DNA of 64,000 bases from Serratia odorifera (GCF_900635445.1 NZ_LR134117.1:4216001-4280000); one strand, 5' to 3'. Counted from the stretch's first letter, positions 48,504-59,787 are shown. A program made the numbers and translations. Notes: generated by a model not told the origin, from the sequence alone.

Positions 48504-49787
48504 GCTGCCTCCCGCGGCAAACGCCGGGTGATCTGCACCAGCACCTGTTCACGAATGGCGTCGTCTTTAATGCCTTCAGTCAATTCGGCGGCAAAGGCGA
48601 AGATAATCATTTGCTGGGCGTCGTGCCGACTGATGCCGCGCGACTGCAGATAGAAGATCTGTTCCTGATCGATACGACCGACCGTTGCGCCGTGGCTGCA
48701 TTTGACGTCATCGGCGTAGATTTCCAGCTGTGGTTTGGTATCCACTTCCGCCACGTTACCCAGCAACAGGTTATGGTTGGTCATCTGTCCGTCGGTTTTG
48801 ATCGCGTGCTTCGCCACTTTGATCATGCCGTTGAACACCGCCTTGGCACGATCGCTGACCACCGTCTTATGCAACTGACGACTCTCGCAAAAGCCCTTGT
48901 TGTGCTCCAGATAGGTGCGCGTATCACACACCTCCTTGCCTATCGGCAAGATCAGGCTGTTGATCGCCAGGTTGCTGCCTTCGCCGTTAAGCTGGGCGCT
49001 GGTGTTGTGACGCGTCAGCCCGGCGCCAAGCAGGAAGCTGTCACTCTTCACCCGCGCGTCGCGGCCGATCACCAGATCGTTATGCGAGAAGTGGTAGCTC
49101 GGCTGGCTTTCAAACGCCAGTTTACTGTGCTGCAGTTCTGCGTTGTCGCCGACGTTGGCCGTCCAGGCGTGCGCCAGTAAAATGGGCTCGTTCGTTCAGG
49201 CTGACGTAATGTTCGATAACGCTGGCCTGTGCGCCGCGTGCGATGTCCAGATGGTGGCGATGGTGAACGGTATTGATTTCCCCTGCTTCGCCGCGACCGC
49301 TGCTGATGTGCAGCAGATACAGCGGGCGTACGCCGACTTTACCGGCCGGCAGGCGAATCAGGCTGGTTTCCTGCGCCAGGCTTTCGGTCAGATGCAGGAA
49401 AATTTCCGGCTGAATCGGCTCCGGCAGCGTCTGCGGGCTCGCATAACTCGCCACCTCAAACTGATAGTCGCCCAGATCGGCGTCACTCAGCTGCGCGCTG
49501 TAACGGCCGTCGACAAACACCAGGCGATAGGCATCAATGTCCAGCGCCAGCGCATCACGCTGCGCAGCGGTGATGTCGCTGACGATCGGAGCGACGAACT
49601 GCCGTTCGAGCAGCCCTTCCAGCGGCGTGTACTTCCAGTTTTCATGCTTGCGCGTCGGCCAGCCCAGTCGTAACGCCTGCTGCCAGTGTGCCAGGGCATA
49701 GGCCGATTGTTCGCCGCCGTGCGCTTCAAACAGGCTGTAGAGCGTTTGCAGTGCACGAGAATTATTGTTGGTCGGAAAGCCAGCCAT
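48500..49787 (-). CDS. sufD: Fe-S assembly scaffold SufD, frameshifted
   Basis: The product starts MAGFPTNNNSRALQTLYSLF and forms the SufBD beta-helix fold. An extra base in the CC at 49163-49164 breaks the frame; without it the sequence reads HFTGARLTANVGDNAELQHSK and continues to RRLPREAA. Repaired length is 428 residues. SufD works with SufB and SufC in the scaffold complex and is needed for iron entry. Its start lies inside the sufC 3' end (26-bp overlap), indicating translational coupling. Confidence 0.93.
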
Positions 49788-50508
49788 AGCCCTGCTCCTC
49801 CAACTGTTTCACCAGAGAGAAATCACCAGATTTAACGATGCGCCCCTGAGAAAGTACGTGAACGTAGTCCGGTTTGATGTAATCCAGAATACGCTGATAG
49901 TGCGTCACGATGATAAACGCCCGTTTGCCGTCACGCAGCGAATTGACGCCGTTGGCGACGATTTTCAACGCGTCGATGTCCAGCCCGGAGTCGGTTTCAT
50001 CCAGAATGCACAGATCCGGCTCCAACGCCGCCATTTGCAAAATGTCATTGCGTTTTTTCTCGCCGCCGGAAAACCCGACGTTGACCGAGCGCGTCAGCAG
50101 GTCGGCCGGCATATTCAGCAGTGCAATCTTCTCTTCGATAAAATCGGCAAAATCGAAACGGTCCAGCGGCTCCAGGCCCCGGTATTTGCGCACCGCGTTC
50201 ACCGAGGTTTGCAGAAAGAAATGATTGCTGACGCCGGGGATCTCCACCGGGTACTGGAAGGCCAGAAACACGCCTTCACCGGCGCGATCTTCCGGATCCA
50301 GTGCCAGTAAATCCTTGCCTTTGAACATGACTTCGCCGGCGGTGACCTCGTATTCCTCGCGTCCCGCCAGCGTAGCAGAGAGCGTACTTTTGCCAGAGCC
50401 GTTTGGCCCCATGATGGCGTGAACCTCACCCGGCTTGATATCCAGGCTCAGGCCCTTGAGGATCTCACTGCCTTCCGCGCTGACTTTCAACTCTTTGATA
50501 CTTAACAT
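49762..50508 (-). CDS. sufC: SufC ATPase
   Basis: The 248-residue ABC ATPase has Walker A GPNGSGKST, signature LTRSVNVGFSGGEKKRND and Walker B CILDETDSGLD. It binds SufB and SufD and drives cluster assembly with ATP. The frame is intact, and it lies 35 bp from sufB. Confidence 0.97.
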   Translation of the reverse strand: MLSIKELKVSAEGSEILKGLSLDIKPGEVHAIMGPNGSGKSTLSATLAGREEYEVTAGEVMFKGKDLLALDPEDRAGEGVFLAFQYPVEIPGVSNHFFLQTSVNAVRKYRGLEPLDRFDFADFIEEKIALLNMPADLLTRSVNVGFSGGEKKRNDILQMAALEPDLCILDETDSGLDIDALKIVANGVNSLRDGKRAFIIVTHYQRILDYIKPDYVHVLSQGRIVKSGDFSLVKQLEEQGYGWLSDQQ

Positions 50509-50543
50509 GCTGTGTCCTCTGGTGGCGTTTTTCCGCCCAAATA

Positions 50544-52043
50544 TTAACCGACGCTGTGTTCCAGGCTGATTGCCAGAAGTTTTTGTGCCTCGACCGCGAA
50601 TTCCAGCGGCAGCTCGGAGAATACATCCTTACAAAAACCGTTGACGATCATTGAAATAGCATCGTCTTCGCTGATGCCACGCTGCAGGCAATAGAACAGT
50701 TGGTCGTCACCGATCTTCGAGGTGGTGGCTTCATGTTCCAGTTGTGCGCTGTTATTGCGTGCCTCAACGTACGGGAAGGTATGCGCCCCGCTGTCGGGAC
50801 CGATCAGCATCGAATCGCACTGGGTAAAGTTGCGCGCGTTTTCTGCCCCGGCAGGATTTTGACCAGACCGCGATAGGTATTTTCGCTGTGACCGGCGGAA
50901 ATGCCCTTGGCAATAATGGTTGATTTGGTGTTTTTGCCAATGTGGATCATTTTGGTGCCGGTGTCTGCCTGCTGGTGACCGCTGGTCAGCGCGACCGAGA
51001 AGAATTCACCGATCGAATTGTCCCCCTGCAAGATCACGCTCGGATATTTCCAGGTGATGGCCGAGCCGGTTTCCGACTGGGTCCAGGACATTTTCGAATT
51101 GGCCCCTTCACACAAGGCACGCTTGGTGACGAAGTTGAGAATACCGCCCTTGCTGTCGCCGCCGGAGAACCAGTTCTGCACCGTCGAATACTTCACTTCG
51201 GCATCTTTATGCAGTATCACTTCCACCACCGCCGCATGCAGCTGATAGCTGTCGCGTACCGGGGCGGAGCAGCCTTCGATATAGCTGACGTAGCTACCTT
51301 CGTCGGCGATCAGAATGGTTCGTTCGAACTGGCCGGTTTTGGCGGCGTTGATGCGGAAGTAGGTAGACAGCTCCATCGGGCAACGCACCCCTTTCGGCAC
51401 GTAGACAAATGTGCCATCAGAGGCCACCGCCGCGTTGAGTGCGGCAAAAAAGTTATCGTTGGAGGGCACGACGCGCCCAAGATATTTACGCACCAGATCC
51501 GGGTATTCCTGAATCGCCTCACCGAACGAACAGAAAATCACCCCGCTTTCGGCCAGTTTTTCGCGATAGGTGGTCGCCACGGAGACCGAGTCAAAGGATG
51601 GCGTCCACCGCCACTTCACTGCCCTCACGCACCGGCACGCCCAACTGGTTGAACGCCAGCTCCACTTCGCTGGTCAGATAGCTGTTTTCCGCCAGTTGGG
51701 CGCCTGGCTGCTGTTCCGCTCCCGGCTGTGAACCGCAGGCGTCATCACAGCTGCCGCAGGACGGCGCCGAATAATAACTGTAATCCTGATAGTTCAGCCG
51801 GTCGTAATTGGCTTTCAGCCAGTGCGGCTCTTCCATTTGCAACCACGCGCGATAGGCTTCCAGCCGAAACTCCAGCATCCACTCAGGTTCGTTGCGCTTG
51901 GCCGAGATGGCGCGAACCACCTCTTCGTTAATGCCGGTGGCCAACTCGTCGGTAGCCACCTGGGTAAAGAAGCCTTCCTTGTAACGACCTTCACTGACCC
52001 AAGCCTGTACATCATTTGGTACTTCTACATTGCTTCGTGTCAT
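50544..52043 (-). CDS. sufB: Fe-S assembly scaffold SufB, two frameshifts
   Basis: The product starts MTRSNVEVPNDVQAWVSEGR at ATG 52043 and has the CGSCDDACGSQP segment and the conserved C-terminal NSAQLEHEATTSKIGDDQLF. An extra base at the GG of 51596-51597 (repair gives VAVDAIFDSVSVATTY) and a missing base at the CCCC of 50846-50849 (repair gives LPGAENARNFTQCDSM) break the frame. Repaired length is 499 residues. SufB is the main scaffold on which clusters form. The breaks are probably sequencing errors. Confidence 0.95.
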
Positions 52044-52057
52044 GTTGATTACATCGC

Positions 52058-52429
52058 TCAAACGCCAAAACTCTCGCCACACCCACAGGCATGTTGAGCT
52101 TTAGGGTTGTTGAATTTGAATATCTGATTCAGCCCTTCGCGGACAAAATCGACCGTCGTGCCATCGATAAAGGGCATCGCTTTCAGCGGCACGTAAAGCT
52201 TTGCGCCGTCGCGCTCAAACAGCAGGTCATCGCCTGCCGGTTCTCGGGTCAGATCCAGCACATAGGCAAACCCGGCGCAGCCGGACTGTTTCACCCCGAG
52301 CTGCAACCCCTTGACCTGCGGATCCTGCTGCATCAGCTTGATGATTTGCTTGACGGCGCTGTCGCTAAGGGAAATGCCTTGCCAGACATTCTCTGCCAAC
52401 GAGAAAGTACCGACATTTTCTGTTTGCAT
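52058..52429 (-). CDS. sufA: A-type iron-sulphur carrier SufA
   Basis: The 123-residue protein has the three A-type carrier Cys: one in LGVKQSGCAGFAY and two in the C-terminal CGCGESF. It carries assembled clusters to target proteins. First gene of the operon, 14 bp from sufB, with a Fur box upstream. Confidence 0.96.
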   Translation of the reverse strand: MQTENVGTFSLAENVWQGISLSDSAVKQIIKLMQQDPQVKGLQLGVKQSGCAGFAYVLDLTREPAGDDLLFERDGAKLYVPLKAMPFIDGTTVDFVREGLNQIFKFNNPKAQHACGCGESFGV

Positions 52430-52487
52430 ATGGCCTACCTCATGTTTTTCTCTATCACAGCCAAATCAGGCTATATCGACTATGTTA

Positions 52488-52504
52488 GTGATAATGATTA
52501 TCAC
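52488..52504 (-). promoter_or_regulatory. Fur box upstream of sufA
   Basis: GTGATAATGATTATCAC matches the Fur consensus GATAATGATWATCATTATC in its core and is palindromic except at its centre. It lies 59 bp before the sufA start. The suf operon is Fur-repressed in E. coli, consistent with this. Confidence 0.85.
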
Positions 52505-52925
52505 TTCAACCGTTTGTTTTGCGGGGGTATCGGCTGAAAACCCGGTTTTTCACCTCAGCCGATGGAAAGCGCGCTGGAGATTTCGCTGCCTCCACGCACT
52601 GGGATGGGAATGAACCTGTTTATTCATTTGAATTTTAATCACTTTACCCATTACCGTACCGCTCGCCCCGGCGGCGAAAACGCTCAACCACCTCGAGCAT
52701 TTTTTGCCATTTTAAACATTCATAGAAAATACCTATTTCTGTGACTTGTCTGTCTGAAAAATGCGTTTAACGTTAAATGATGCTGTTTCGCTCCGTTAGC
52801 GCGCCGCCCTTCTGTATAAAGTTTAGTCGCTACTGAGTAAATGGGGTCGCTGTGCGCCAAGTAAAGGGTCGAATCACGGTGGTTTTCGACCGCCACAGGC
52901 AGGCGAAAAATTTTCAACAAGATGA
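52505..52925. other. Gene-free region between sufA and the 52987 gene
   Basis: About 420 bp between two Fur-box promoters that face away from each other. A 9-bp stem, ATCGGCTGA with TCAGCCGAT, occurs at 52529-52563 without a T run. No coding-like frame or recognised RNA was seen. Confidence 0.5.
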
Positions 52926-52966
52926 TTGATCGTTACGGCACCAATCAATATGATAATGATTATCAT
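52926..52966 (+). promoter_or_regulatory. Fur-controlled promoter of the 52987 gene
   Basis: TTGATC (52926-52931) and TATGAT (52949-52954) are separated by exactly 17 bp. The -10 lies inside ATGATAATGATTATCAT (52950-52966), a Fur box palindromic except at its centre. Iron-loaded Fur bound here would block RNA polymerase. Confidence 0.75.
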
Positions 52967-52986
52967 TCAGACCATGGTGCGGAACT

Positions 52987-53391
52987 ATGACCATCTCAAT
53001 AAACGCTTGGCTGCTCGGAAAAATCGATGAGTACAAGTTCAGCATTCGTGATGCAACGGTGGACTTCTTCATGGCGGAAGCCGCCCTAAAGCGCCCGGAA
53101 TGCAACATCGATAACTTGAAACGCTTCAATGGCATCAGCCTGAACATCGCCAATCTCTGCCTGGAAAACGGCGATGACGAAAGTTACCTGCACGCATTGA
53201 GCAAGCTGCATAATCGACTGATCGTGGAAATCAACAATCCGCAGCGTTGTCAGCTGTTCCGTGTGCAAAGCTACCATTTTGCTCGCCATACCCTGACGCT
53301 GATCTGCCAGAAATACGCGATGGAAGGCACCTGGGAAAAGGCCAATGCGTTTCAGAAGGATTTCGTCAAGCGGGTACCGTTCCAGTTATAA
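52987..53391 (+). CDS. Unknown protein under a Fur box
   Basis: The 134-residue protein is soluble, rich in helix-forming residues, and has no signal peptide or membrane segment. It starts MTISINAWLLGKIDEYKFSI and contains CNIDNLKRFNGISLNIANLC and FHFAR-like QSYHFARHTLTLICQKY. Four Cys and several His are present, but they do not form a metal motif I recognise. I do not recognise the family. Iron-responsive control is inferred from the Fur box only 20 bp before the start codon. GGA lies 5 nt before the start. Confidence 0.75.
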   Translation: MTISINAWLLGKIDEYKFSIRDATVDFFMAEAALKRPECNIDNLKRFNGISLNIANLCLENGDDESYLHALSKLHNRLIVEINNPQRCQLFRVQSYHFARHTLTLICQKYAMEGTWEKANAFQKDFVKRVPFQL

Positions 53392-53454
53392 TCTTCCGCC
53401 GACGCAAGGCGCAACGACTATACTTGGCACAGGGGTATTGCGTGCGAGGGGGTT

Positions 53455-54923
53455 ATGGCCAGCTTGCGTTATGGCATGCTATTGGCAGTCTGCGGCTGGG
53501 TGCTCGCCTTGCCGAGCGCCGCCGCCCCTCCCTTGAAATTGCAAACGCAAATCCAGGTGCACATGGGCGATCTGGACATGATGCAACAACGGCGGATCGT
53601 CCGGGTGTTGGTGCCCTACAGCAAGACGTTTTATTTCCTCAGCGCCGATACCACCCAGCGCGGCATGATGGCTGATTTAATGCTGGCGCTGGAAAAGCAG
53701 CTCAACCAGCACCACACAAACCCGGCGGACAAGATTCGACTGGTGTTCATTCCCACCGCTCGCGATCGGTTAATCCCGGAACTGCTGGCGGGACGCGGCG
53801 ATATCATTGCCGCCGACCTGACCATCACGCCACAGCGCCAGGCGCTGGTCGACTTCAGCACGCCATTAGCCAGCCAGGTGCATGAAGTGGTGGTGCGTCA
53901 CCGCCATGCCCCAGCGGTGAGGTCCTTGACCGCACTGGCTGGCAAAACCGTTTTTGTCAATCCCACCAGCAGCTACTATCAAAGCCTTGAGCAGTTGAAC
54001 CGGATGCTGAAACAGCAACGGCATCCGCCGGTCGAAATACAACCCGCGCCAGGCAACTTTGAGCCAGAGGATGTGCTGGAAATGCTCAACGCCGGCCTGG
54101 TGGATTACAGCGTTACCGACCGGTATCTGGCCCTGTTCTGGCAGCAGATATTTGCCGATATCGTCATTGAACCGCAGCTGTTCTTACGCCAGGACCGCCA
54201 GATTGCGTTGGCAATGCGCAAGCATTCACCGCTCTTGAAGGCCCAGCTCGACCTGTTTTGCGATCGGCACAAAATTGGCAGCACCTTCGGCAATATTCAA
54301 CTCAAAAAGTACCTGAAGAGCACCCAATGGGTGAAAAACGCCACCCGGCACGCGGAAATGCAAAAATTCATTCAGGTGCGCGATCTGTTTCATAAATACG
54401 GTAATCAGTATGGTATCGATTGGTTACTGATGGTTGCACAGGGTTATCAGGAGTCGCGGCTCGATCAGCGGGTGCGCAGTAAGGCGGGCGCCATTGGCGT
54501 GATGCAGGTGATGCCAGCAACCGGCCGGGGAGTTGAACGTCGGCGATATTCGCCAATTGGAGCCCAATATCAATGCCGGGATCAAATAACATCCGTTTTA
54601 TGATGGACCGTTATTATGCCAACGAACCCATGACTCATCTGGACAAGCTGCTGTTCACCTTTGCCGCCTATAACGCCGGCCCACGCCGCATCGCCCTGCT
54701 ACGCAAGGAGGCGGCACGGATCGGGTTGGATCGCAACGTGTGGTTTAATAATGTCGAACGGGTTGCGGCGGCGCGCATTGGCCGGGAAACGGTACAGTAT
54801 GTCAGTAATATTTATAAGTATTATGTGGCGTATTCGCTGATCCAGCAGCAAACCCGGCTACGGCAACGAGCCCTGCAGGCCGAGGCGCCCGCAGGGCCGG
54901 TCGTTATTCAATCACCGCGGTAG
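53455..54923 (+). CDS. MltF-like membrane-bound lytic murein transglycosylase, two frameshifts
   Basis: A signal peptide (to about residue 24) is followed by an extracellular-solute-binding-like domain (about 45-280) and then a transglycosylase SLT domain. The catalytic Glu333 is in VAQGYQESRLDQ, followed by GVMQVMPATG and FTFAAYNAGPRRI. Extra G in the GGGG at 54527-54530 and extra A in the AA at 54588-54589 break the frame; repaired length is 488 residues. The layout is that of MltF, but the location differs from E. coli mltF, so it is probably a paralogue. It overlaps menI tail-to-tail by 20 bp. It cleaves glycan strands of peptidoglycan. Confidence 0.85.
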
Positions 54924-55320
54924 TCAGACGCGAAATGCAGCACAGTTTGTCACGGGCATCGAAAATTTCAATCTGCCAGACCTGATTACGCCTGCCGGCA
55001 TGCAGCGCACGGCATACGCCGCGCACCTGGCCTTCGAACACCGCGCGCAGATGGTTGGCATTAATCTCCACCCCAACCACTTTCTGTTCGCCTTCGGTGC
55101 ACAAATACCCCGCCATCGACCCCATCGATTCCGCCAACACCACCGACGCGCCGCCGTGCAGCAGGCCGAACGGCTGGGTGGTGCGGTTATCTACCGGCAT
55201 GGTGGCTTCAAGGTAATCGTCGCCAATCCGGGTGAATTCAATGCCGATATGGCTCACCATGCAACCAGCGCTGGAATGGTTAAGCTGTTCCAGGGTGGTG
55301 TGTCGTTTCCATAGCTTCAC
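54904..55320 (-). CDS. menI: 1,4-dihydroxy-2-naphthoyl-CoA thioesterase MenI (YdiI)
   Basis: The 138-residue hot-dog-fold thioesterase has the motif QPFGLLHGGASVVLAESMGS with the catalytic Glu region. In E. coli it hydrolyses DHNA-CoA in menaquinone synthesis. Its start overlaps the stop of ydiJ by 4 bp, so the two are translationally coupled. Confidence 0.94.
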   Translation of the reverse strand: MKLWKRHTTLEQLNHSSAGCMVSHIGIEFTRIGDDYLEATMPVDNRTTQPFGLLHGGASVVLAESMGSMAGYLCTEGEQKVVGVEINANHLRAVFEGQVRGVCRALHAGRRNQVWQIEIFDARDKLCCISRLTTAVIE

Positions 55321-58300
55321 GCTATCATCTCCAACAGGGCCTGTAATGGATGCCGCACGCCATTGCCCTCAATGCGCTTGACCTGGCTGCGGCAGGAATA
55401 GCCGGTCGCCAGACAACGTTGACGTGGCAAGCGTTGCAGCGCCTGGTGCCATGATAACTCATAAATGCCGAGCGAATTTTGCAGATTTTTACTTTCATGC
55501 CCGTAGGTGCCGGCCATACCGCAGCAACCGACGCTGACGTTTTCCAGTTTGGCGCCAAAACGGGCAAAGATATCGGCCCATTGCTGGCTGCTGGCCGGCA
55601 GCGCGGTGGTTTCGGTACAGTGGCCGAACAAATACCAGGCTTCGCCGGTGGCCGGCTGTTCGGCACGATCCACCAACCGCTGCCGCAGCCATTCATGCAC
55701 CAGCAGAACCTGGAAGTTTACCGCGCGATTCGCCGAGTATTTCATGATATTCGTCGCGATAGCACAGCACCAGAGCCGGATCGACCCCCACCAGCGGCAT
55801 CTCCAGTTTGGCGACGCGGTTAAGAAAATCGGCAGTCTTGCGCGCGGTTTTGGCGAACCGCGTCAGGAAGCCTTTAACGTGCTGCGCCTTGCCGTTGGGT
55901 GAAAATGGCAGCAGTACCGGTTTATAACCCAGTTTTTCCGCCAACCGAACGAAATCGGCAACCACTTTGGCATCGTAATAACTGGTGAACGGATCCTGGA
56001 CGATCAGCACATAGTGCTCGCGATCGGCCGGCGCTAACGCTTCCAACTGCTCCAGCGTCATGGTGGTAGCCTGATGCCCGCTGAGTTGCTGGCGCAGCGT
56101 CGGGCTCGACAACATCGGCAAGTCAACCATGCCGATCGCATTGCGGCTCAGTTCACGCAGCCACGGCTGCTTGAAGAAAAAGTTGAACACCTTCGGCGCT
56201 TTCGCCATCAGCGGCGTATAGCTTTCAACCCCGGCCACCATGTAGTCTCGCGCCGGGCGCAGATAACGGGTGTGGTACAGCTGCAGAAAACGCGAGCGGA
56301 ATCCCGGCACGTCAATCTTGATCGGGCACTGGGTGGAGCAGGCCTTGCAGGCCAGGCAGCCGGACATCGCCTCTTTGACCTCATGCGAAAAATCGTACTC
56401 GCCCTTGCCGGCATACCAGCTGTTGCGGGTTTTTTCGATCAGCGCGCGGAAGCTCAGCCGCTGCTGTGGCAACGTCTTTTCCAGCGCCAGCGGATCAACC
56501 CCCTGCTCGCTCAACAGGCGCAGCCATTCACGCACCAGCGCCGCCCGCCCCTTTGGCGAATGAATGCGACTGCCAGTGATTTTCATCGATGGGCACATCG
56601 GACTGCGCACGTCAAAGTTGAAACACAGGCCATTACCGTTGCACTCCATGGCACCACGGAACGAACTGCGCACCGCGATCGGGATGCGGCGGTCGAGGGT
56701 ACCGCGCTTTTCGGCGTCGACTTGCATCATCGGCGCATCCACGCCAAGCGGCGGACAGATCTTGCCCGGATTCAGCCGGTTGTCCGGATCGAACGCTGCC
56801 TTGATACGGCGCAGCTCTTCGAACAGCGTGTCGCCAAAGAATGCCGGGCTGTATTCCGCACGGAAACCTTTACCGTGCTCTCCCCACAGCAAACCGCCGT
56901 ATTTGGCGGTCAGCGTCACCACCTGGTCGGAAATCTGCTTCATCAGCATTTCCTGCTGCGGATCGCACATATCCAGCGCCGGGCGCACGTGCAACACGCC
57001 AGCGTCAACATGGCCGAACATGCCGTAGCTGAGATTATGGCTATCAAGCAGTTGGCGGAATTCGACGATATAATCAGCCAGATGCTGCGGCGGTACGCAG
57101 GTATCTTCGGCAAACGGGATCGGTTTGGCCTGTCCTTTGGCGTTGCCCAGCAGCCCAACCGCCTTTTTGCGCATATTGTAAATACGCTCGATGCCGTTGA
57201 GATCGCCACAGACCTGATAGCCGATCACCCCGGCCTGACGATCGGCGATCAGCGCATCCAGCCGTTGGCACAGGCTGTCCAGTTGCTGTTCAATCAGCGG
57301 CTCATCGTCGCCGGCGAACTCAACGATATTCAACCCCAACATCTGTTTGTCCGGCACGTTGGTGATCAACTCGCTGACCGAATGCCAGACAATATCTTCC
57401 CGCGCCAGATTCAAAACCTTGGAGTCGATGGTTTCTACCGACAGTGCCTTGGCCTCAACCATAAACGGCGCGTTGCGCAACGCCGAATCGAACGAGTCAT
57501 ATTTGACGTTCACCAATCGCCGTACTTTCGGCAATGGCGTAATGTTCAGTCGGGCTTCGGTGATAAACGCCAGCGTTCCTTCGGCGCCGGTCAGGATGCG
57601 CGTCAGATCGAAGGTTTGCAGATCGTCACTCAGCACATGCCGCAGATCGTAGCCGGTCAGGAACCGGTTGAGCTTGGGGAATTTATCCACAATCAGCGCG
57701 CGCTGCTCGCGGCAGCGATGCAATACGGTGTGATAAATGCGCCCTTCCTGGGTATTCTCCAAAGCAATCGTTTCCGCCAACGCCGTCGGCATGGCGCGCG
57801 TGTCGAGCATCTCGCCACCCAGCAATACTGCGCGCAGTCCCAGTACGTGATCGGACGTTTTGCCATACACCAGCGATCCTTGCCCTGAGGCATCGGTGTT
57901 GATCATACCGCCCAGGGTAGCGCGGTTGCTGGTCGACAGTTCCGGCGAGAAGAAGTAGCCGAACGGCTTGAGGTATTGGTTGAGCTGATCCTTGATAACC
58001 CCGGCCTCAACCCGAACCCAGCCTTGTTCCAGGTTGATATCCAGTATGCGATTCATTATGGCGCGACATGTCCACCACGATGCCGCTGTTAAGCGACTGG
58101 CCGTTGGTGCCGGTGCCGCCACCGCGTGGGCTAAAGGTCAGCGAGCTGAATTTTTCGTCTGCGGCCAGCCGGGCAAGCAGCGCCACGTCGCTGGTTGAGC
58201 GCGGGAATACCACCGCATCGGGCAGTAGTTGATAGATACTGTTATCGGTCGCCATGGTCAGGCGATCGGCGTAACTGGTGGCAATATCGCCATTGAATCC

Positions 58301-58375
58301 GTGTTGTTTTAACGCCGCCAAAAAATCGAGCACCCGTTGAACGAGGCCGGGAGCCTGAGAAATCTGTGGGATCAT
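55317..58375 (-). CDS. ydiJ: FAD-linked oxidase / Fe-S protein YdiJ, two frameshifts
   Basis: The N-terminal FAD-binding PCMH domain (FSPRGGGTGTNGQSLNSGIVVD) is followed by an FAD-linked oxidase C-domain and then a 4Fe-4S/CCG-type domain with CLACKACSTQCPIKID and CYRDEYHEI. An extra A in the TT at 58056-58057 and one in the TTT at 55717-55719 break the frame; repaired length is 1018 residues, the same as E. coli YdiJ. It is a D-2-hydroxyacid dehydrogenase-like protein that probably feeds electrons to quinone; the substrate is not certain. Breaks are probably sequencing errors. It is co-transcribed with menI. Confidence 0.92.
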
Positions 58376-58651
58376 TGCTTTTTATGCGCCTGTCTGTCTA
58401 ATTTGAACGCCTGACCGAGCCTGGAGTCAGGCCCAGCCTGTTTTGGTTATCGTTAAAAACTATCATACTTCTCAGTAGCAGATAACCAATTAATCGCGCG
58501 GCATTTACGCCGCTGACTGCTGACGCTCAACAACGGCAACCGGCCTCACCCCGCACGGCAAATTGTGCGCCGCACTGTGAAATTTGGCAAAAATGCATCA
58601 TGATTATCAGACGGAGCAAAGGAATTTACCTAATAGGATGAGAACCCTTTC

Positions 58652-59752
58652 ATGACTGTCCCACAACCGCGATATGATTTGCCAAGAATTATCTTTGGCG
58701 TGATGTTCATTGCCATAATGATCGTTGCCTGCTTTTGGGTGGTTCAACCTTTTATACTTGGCTTCGCCTGGGCCAGCATGGTGGTCATCGCCACCTGGCC
58801 GTTATTGATTAAATTACAGAATCTGCTGTGGGGACGACGTTCACTGGCGGTGCTGGTCATGACACTGATTCTGATCGTGCTATTCGTGATGCCGATTGCG
58901 CTGCTGGTAAATAGCGTGGTGGATAACAGCGCGCCGATCGTCGCCTGGGCCAGTACGCCAGGCAAAGTGCATATTCCCGATCTGGCCTGGTTGAATTCCA
59001 TTCCAATGATCGGTGACAAGGTCTACAGCAGTTATCACACCCTGATCAACAGCGGTGGCGGCGCACTGATTGCCAAGGTACAACCCTACTTCGGCCAGAC
59101 AGCCACCTGGTTCGCGGCCCAGGCCGCGCACATTGGCCGTTTCCTGATGCACTGTTCGCTGATGGTATTGTTCAGCGTGCTGCTTTACGCCCGCGGCGAA
59201 CAGGTGGCATTGGGCATCCGCCACTTTGCGGTACGTCTGGGTGCCGAACGTGGCGACGCGGCGGTACTGCTGGGCGGTCAGGCTATTCGTGCCGTCGCTT
59301 TGGGTGTGGTGGTTACCGCGCTGGTGCAGTCGGTACTGGGTGCGATTGGCCTGGCGATAACCGGCATCCCGGCCGCCACCCTGCTGGCGGTGCTGATGTT
59401 CATCTTCTGCGTCGCGCAACTGGGGCCATTGCCGGTGCTGATCCCGGCGATTATCTGGCTGTATTGGAGCGGTGACACCACCTGGGGCACGGTATTGCTG
59501 GTGTGGAGCTGCGTGGTCGGCACCCTCGACAACTTCCTGCGCCCGGTGTTGATCCGCATGGGCGCAGACTTGCCAATGATTCTGATCCTGTCCGGCGTGA
59601 TTGGCGGCCTGCTGGCGTTTGGCATGATCGGGCTGTTTATCGGGCCGGTCGTGCTGGCGGTATCATACCGTTTGCTGACCGCCTGGATGAACGAAGCTCC
59701 CGAACCAACGGCCGATCTCGACGAGGTCGCCAAGGATTTGGAACAGCTGTAA
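58652..59752 (+). CDS. ydiK: AI-2E-family transporter YdiK
   Basis: The 366-residue protein has about eight membrane segments and the family signature IIWLYWSGDTTWGTVLLVWSC with GFAWASMVVIATWPLL. The AI-2E family includes TqsA, but YdiK's substrate is unknown. The 276-bp gap to divergent ydiJ has no other gene. In E. coli the next feature is rprA, as here. Confidence 0.9.
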   Translation: MTVPQPRYDLPRIIFGVMFIAIMIVACFWVVQPFILGFAWASMVVIATWPLLIKLQNLLWGRRSLAVLVMTLILIVLFVMPIALLVNSVVDNSAPIVAWASTPGKVHIPDLAWLNSIPMIGDKVYSSYHTLINSGGGALIAKVQPYFGQTATWFAAQAAHIGRFLMHCSLMVLFSVLLYARGEQVALGIRHFAVRLGAERGDAAVLLGGQAIRAVALGVVVTALVQSVLGAIGLAITGIPAATLLAVLMFIFCVAQLGPLPVLIPAIIWLYWSGDTTWGTVLLVWSCVVGTLDNFLRPVLIRMGADLPMILILSGVIGGLLAFGMIGLFIGPVVLAVSYRLLTAWMNEAPEPTADLDEVAKDLEQL

Positions 59753-59759
59753 TCCGTTT

Positions 59760-59787
59760 GGCATCTGCCCGTCAATGGGCAGATGCC
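59760..59787 (+). terminator. Hairpin after ydiK
   Basis: GGCATCTGCCC and GGGCAGATGCC form an 11-bp perfect stem with a 6-nt loop, 7 bp after the stop. Followed by a weak T tract. Confidence 0.65.

Noticed and set aside
52529..52563. Possible small RNA or terminator between sufA and the 52987 gene
   Set aside because: There is a 9-bp stem but no T run, no promoter placed for it, and no known RNA match.
56074..57888. A 604-codon open frame on the + strand inside ydiJ
   Set aside because: It is the antisense shadow of the FAD-binding oxidase, which has clear domain motifs. Its own protein is Arg/His/Gln-rich without recognisable motifs.
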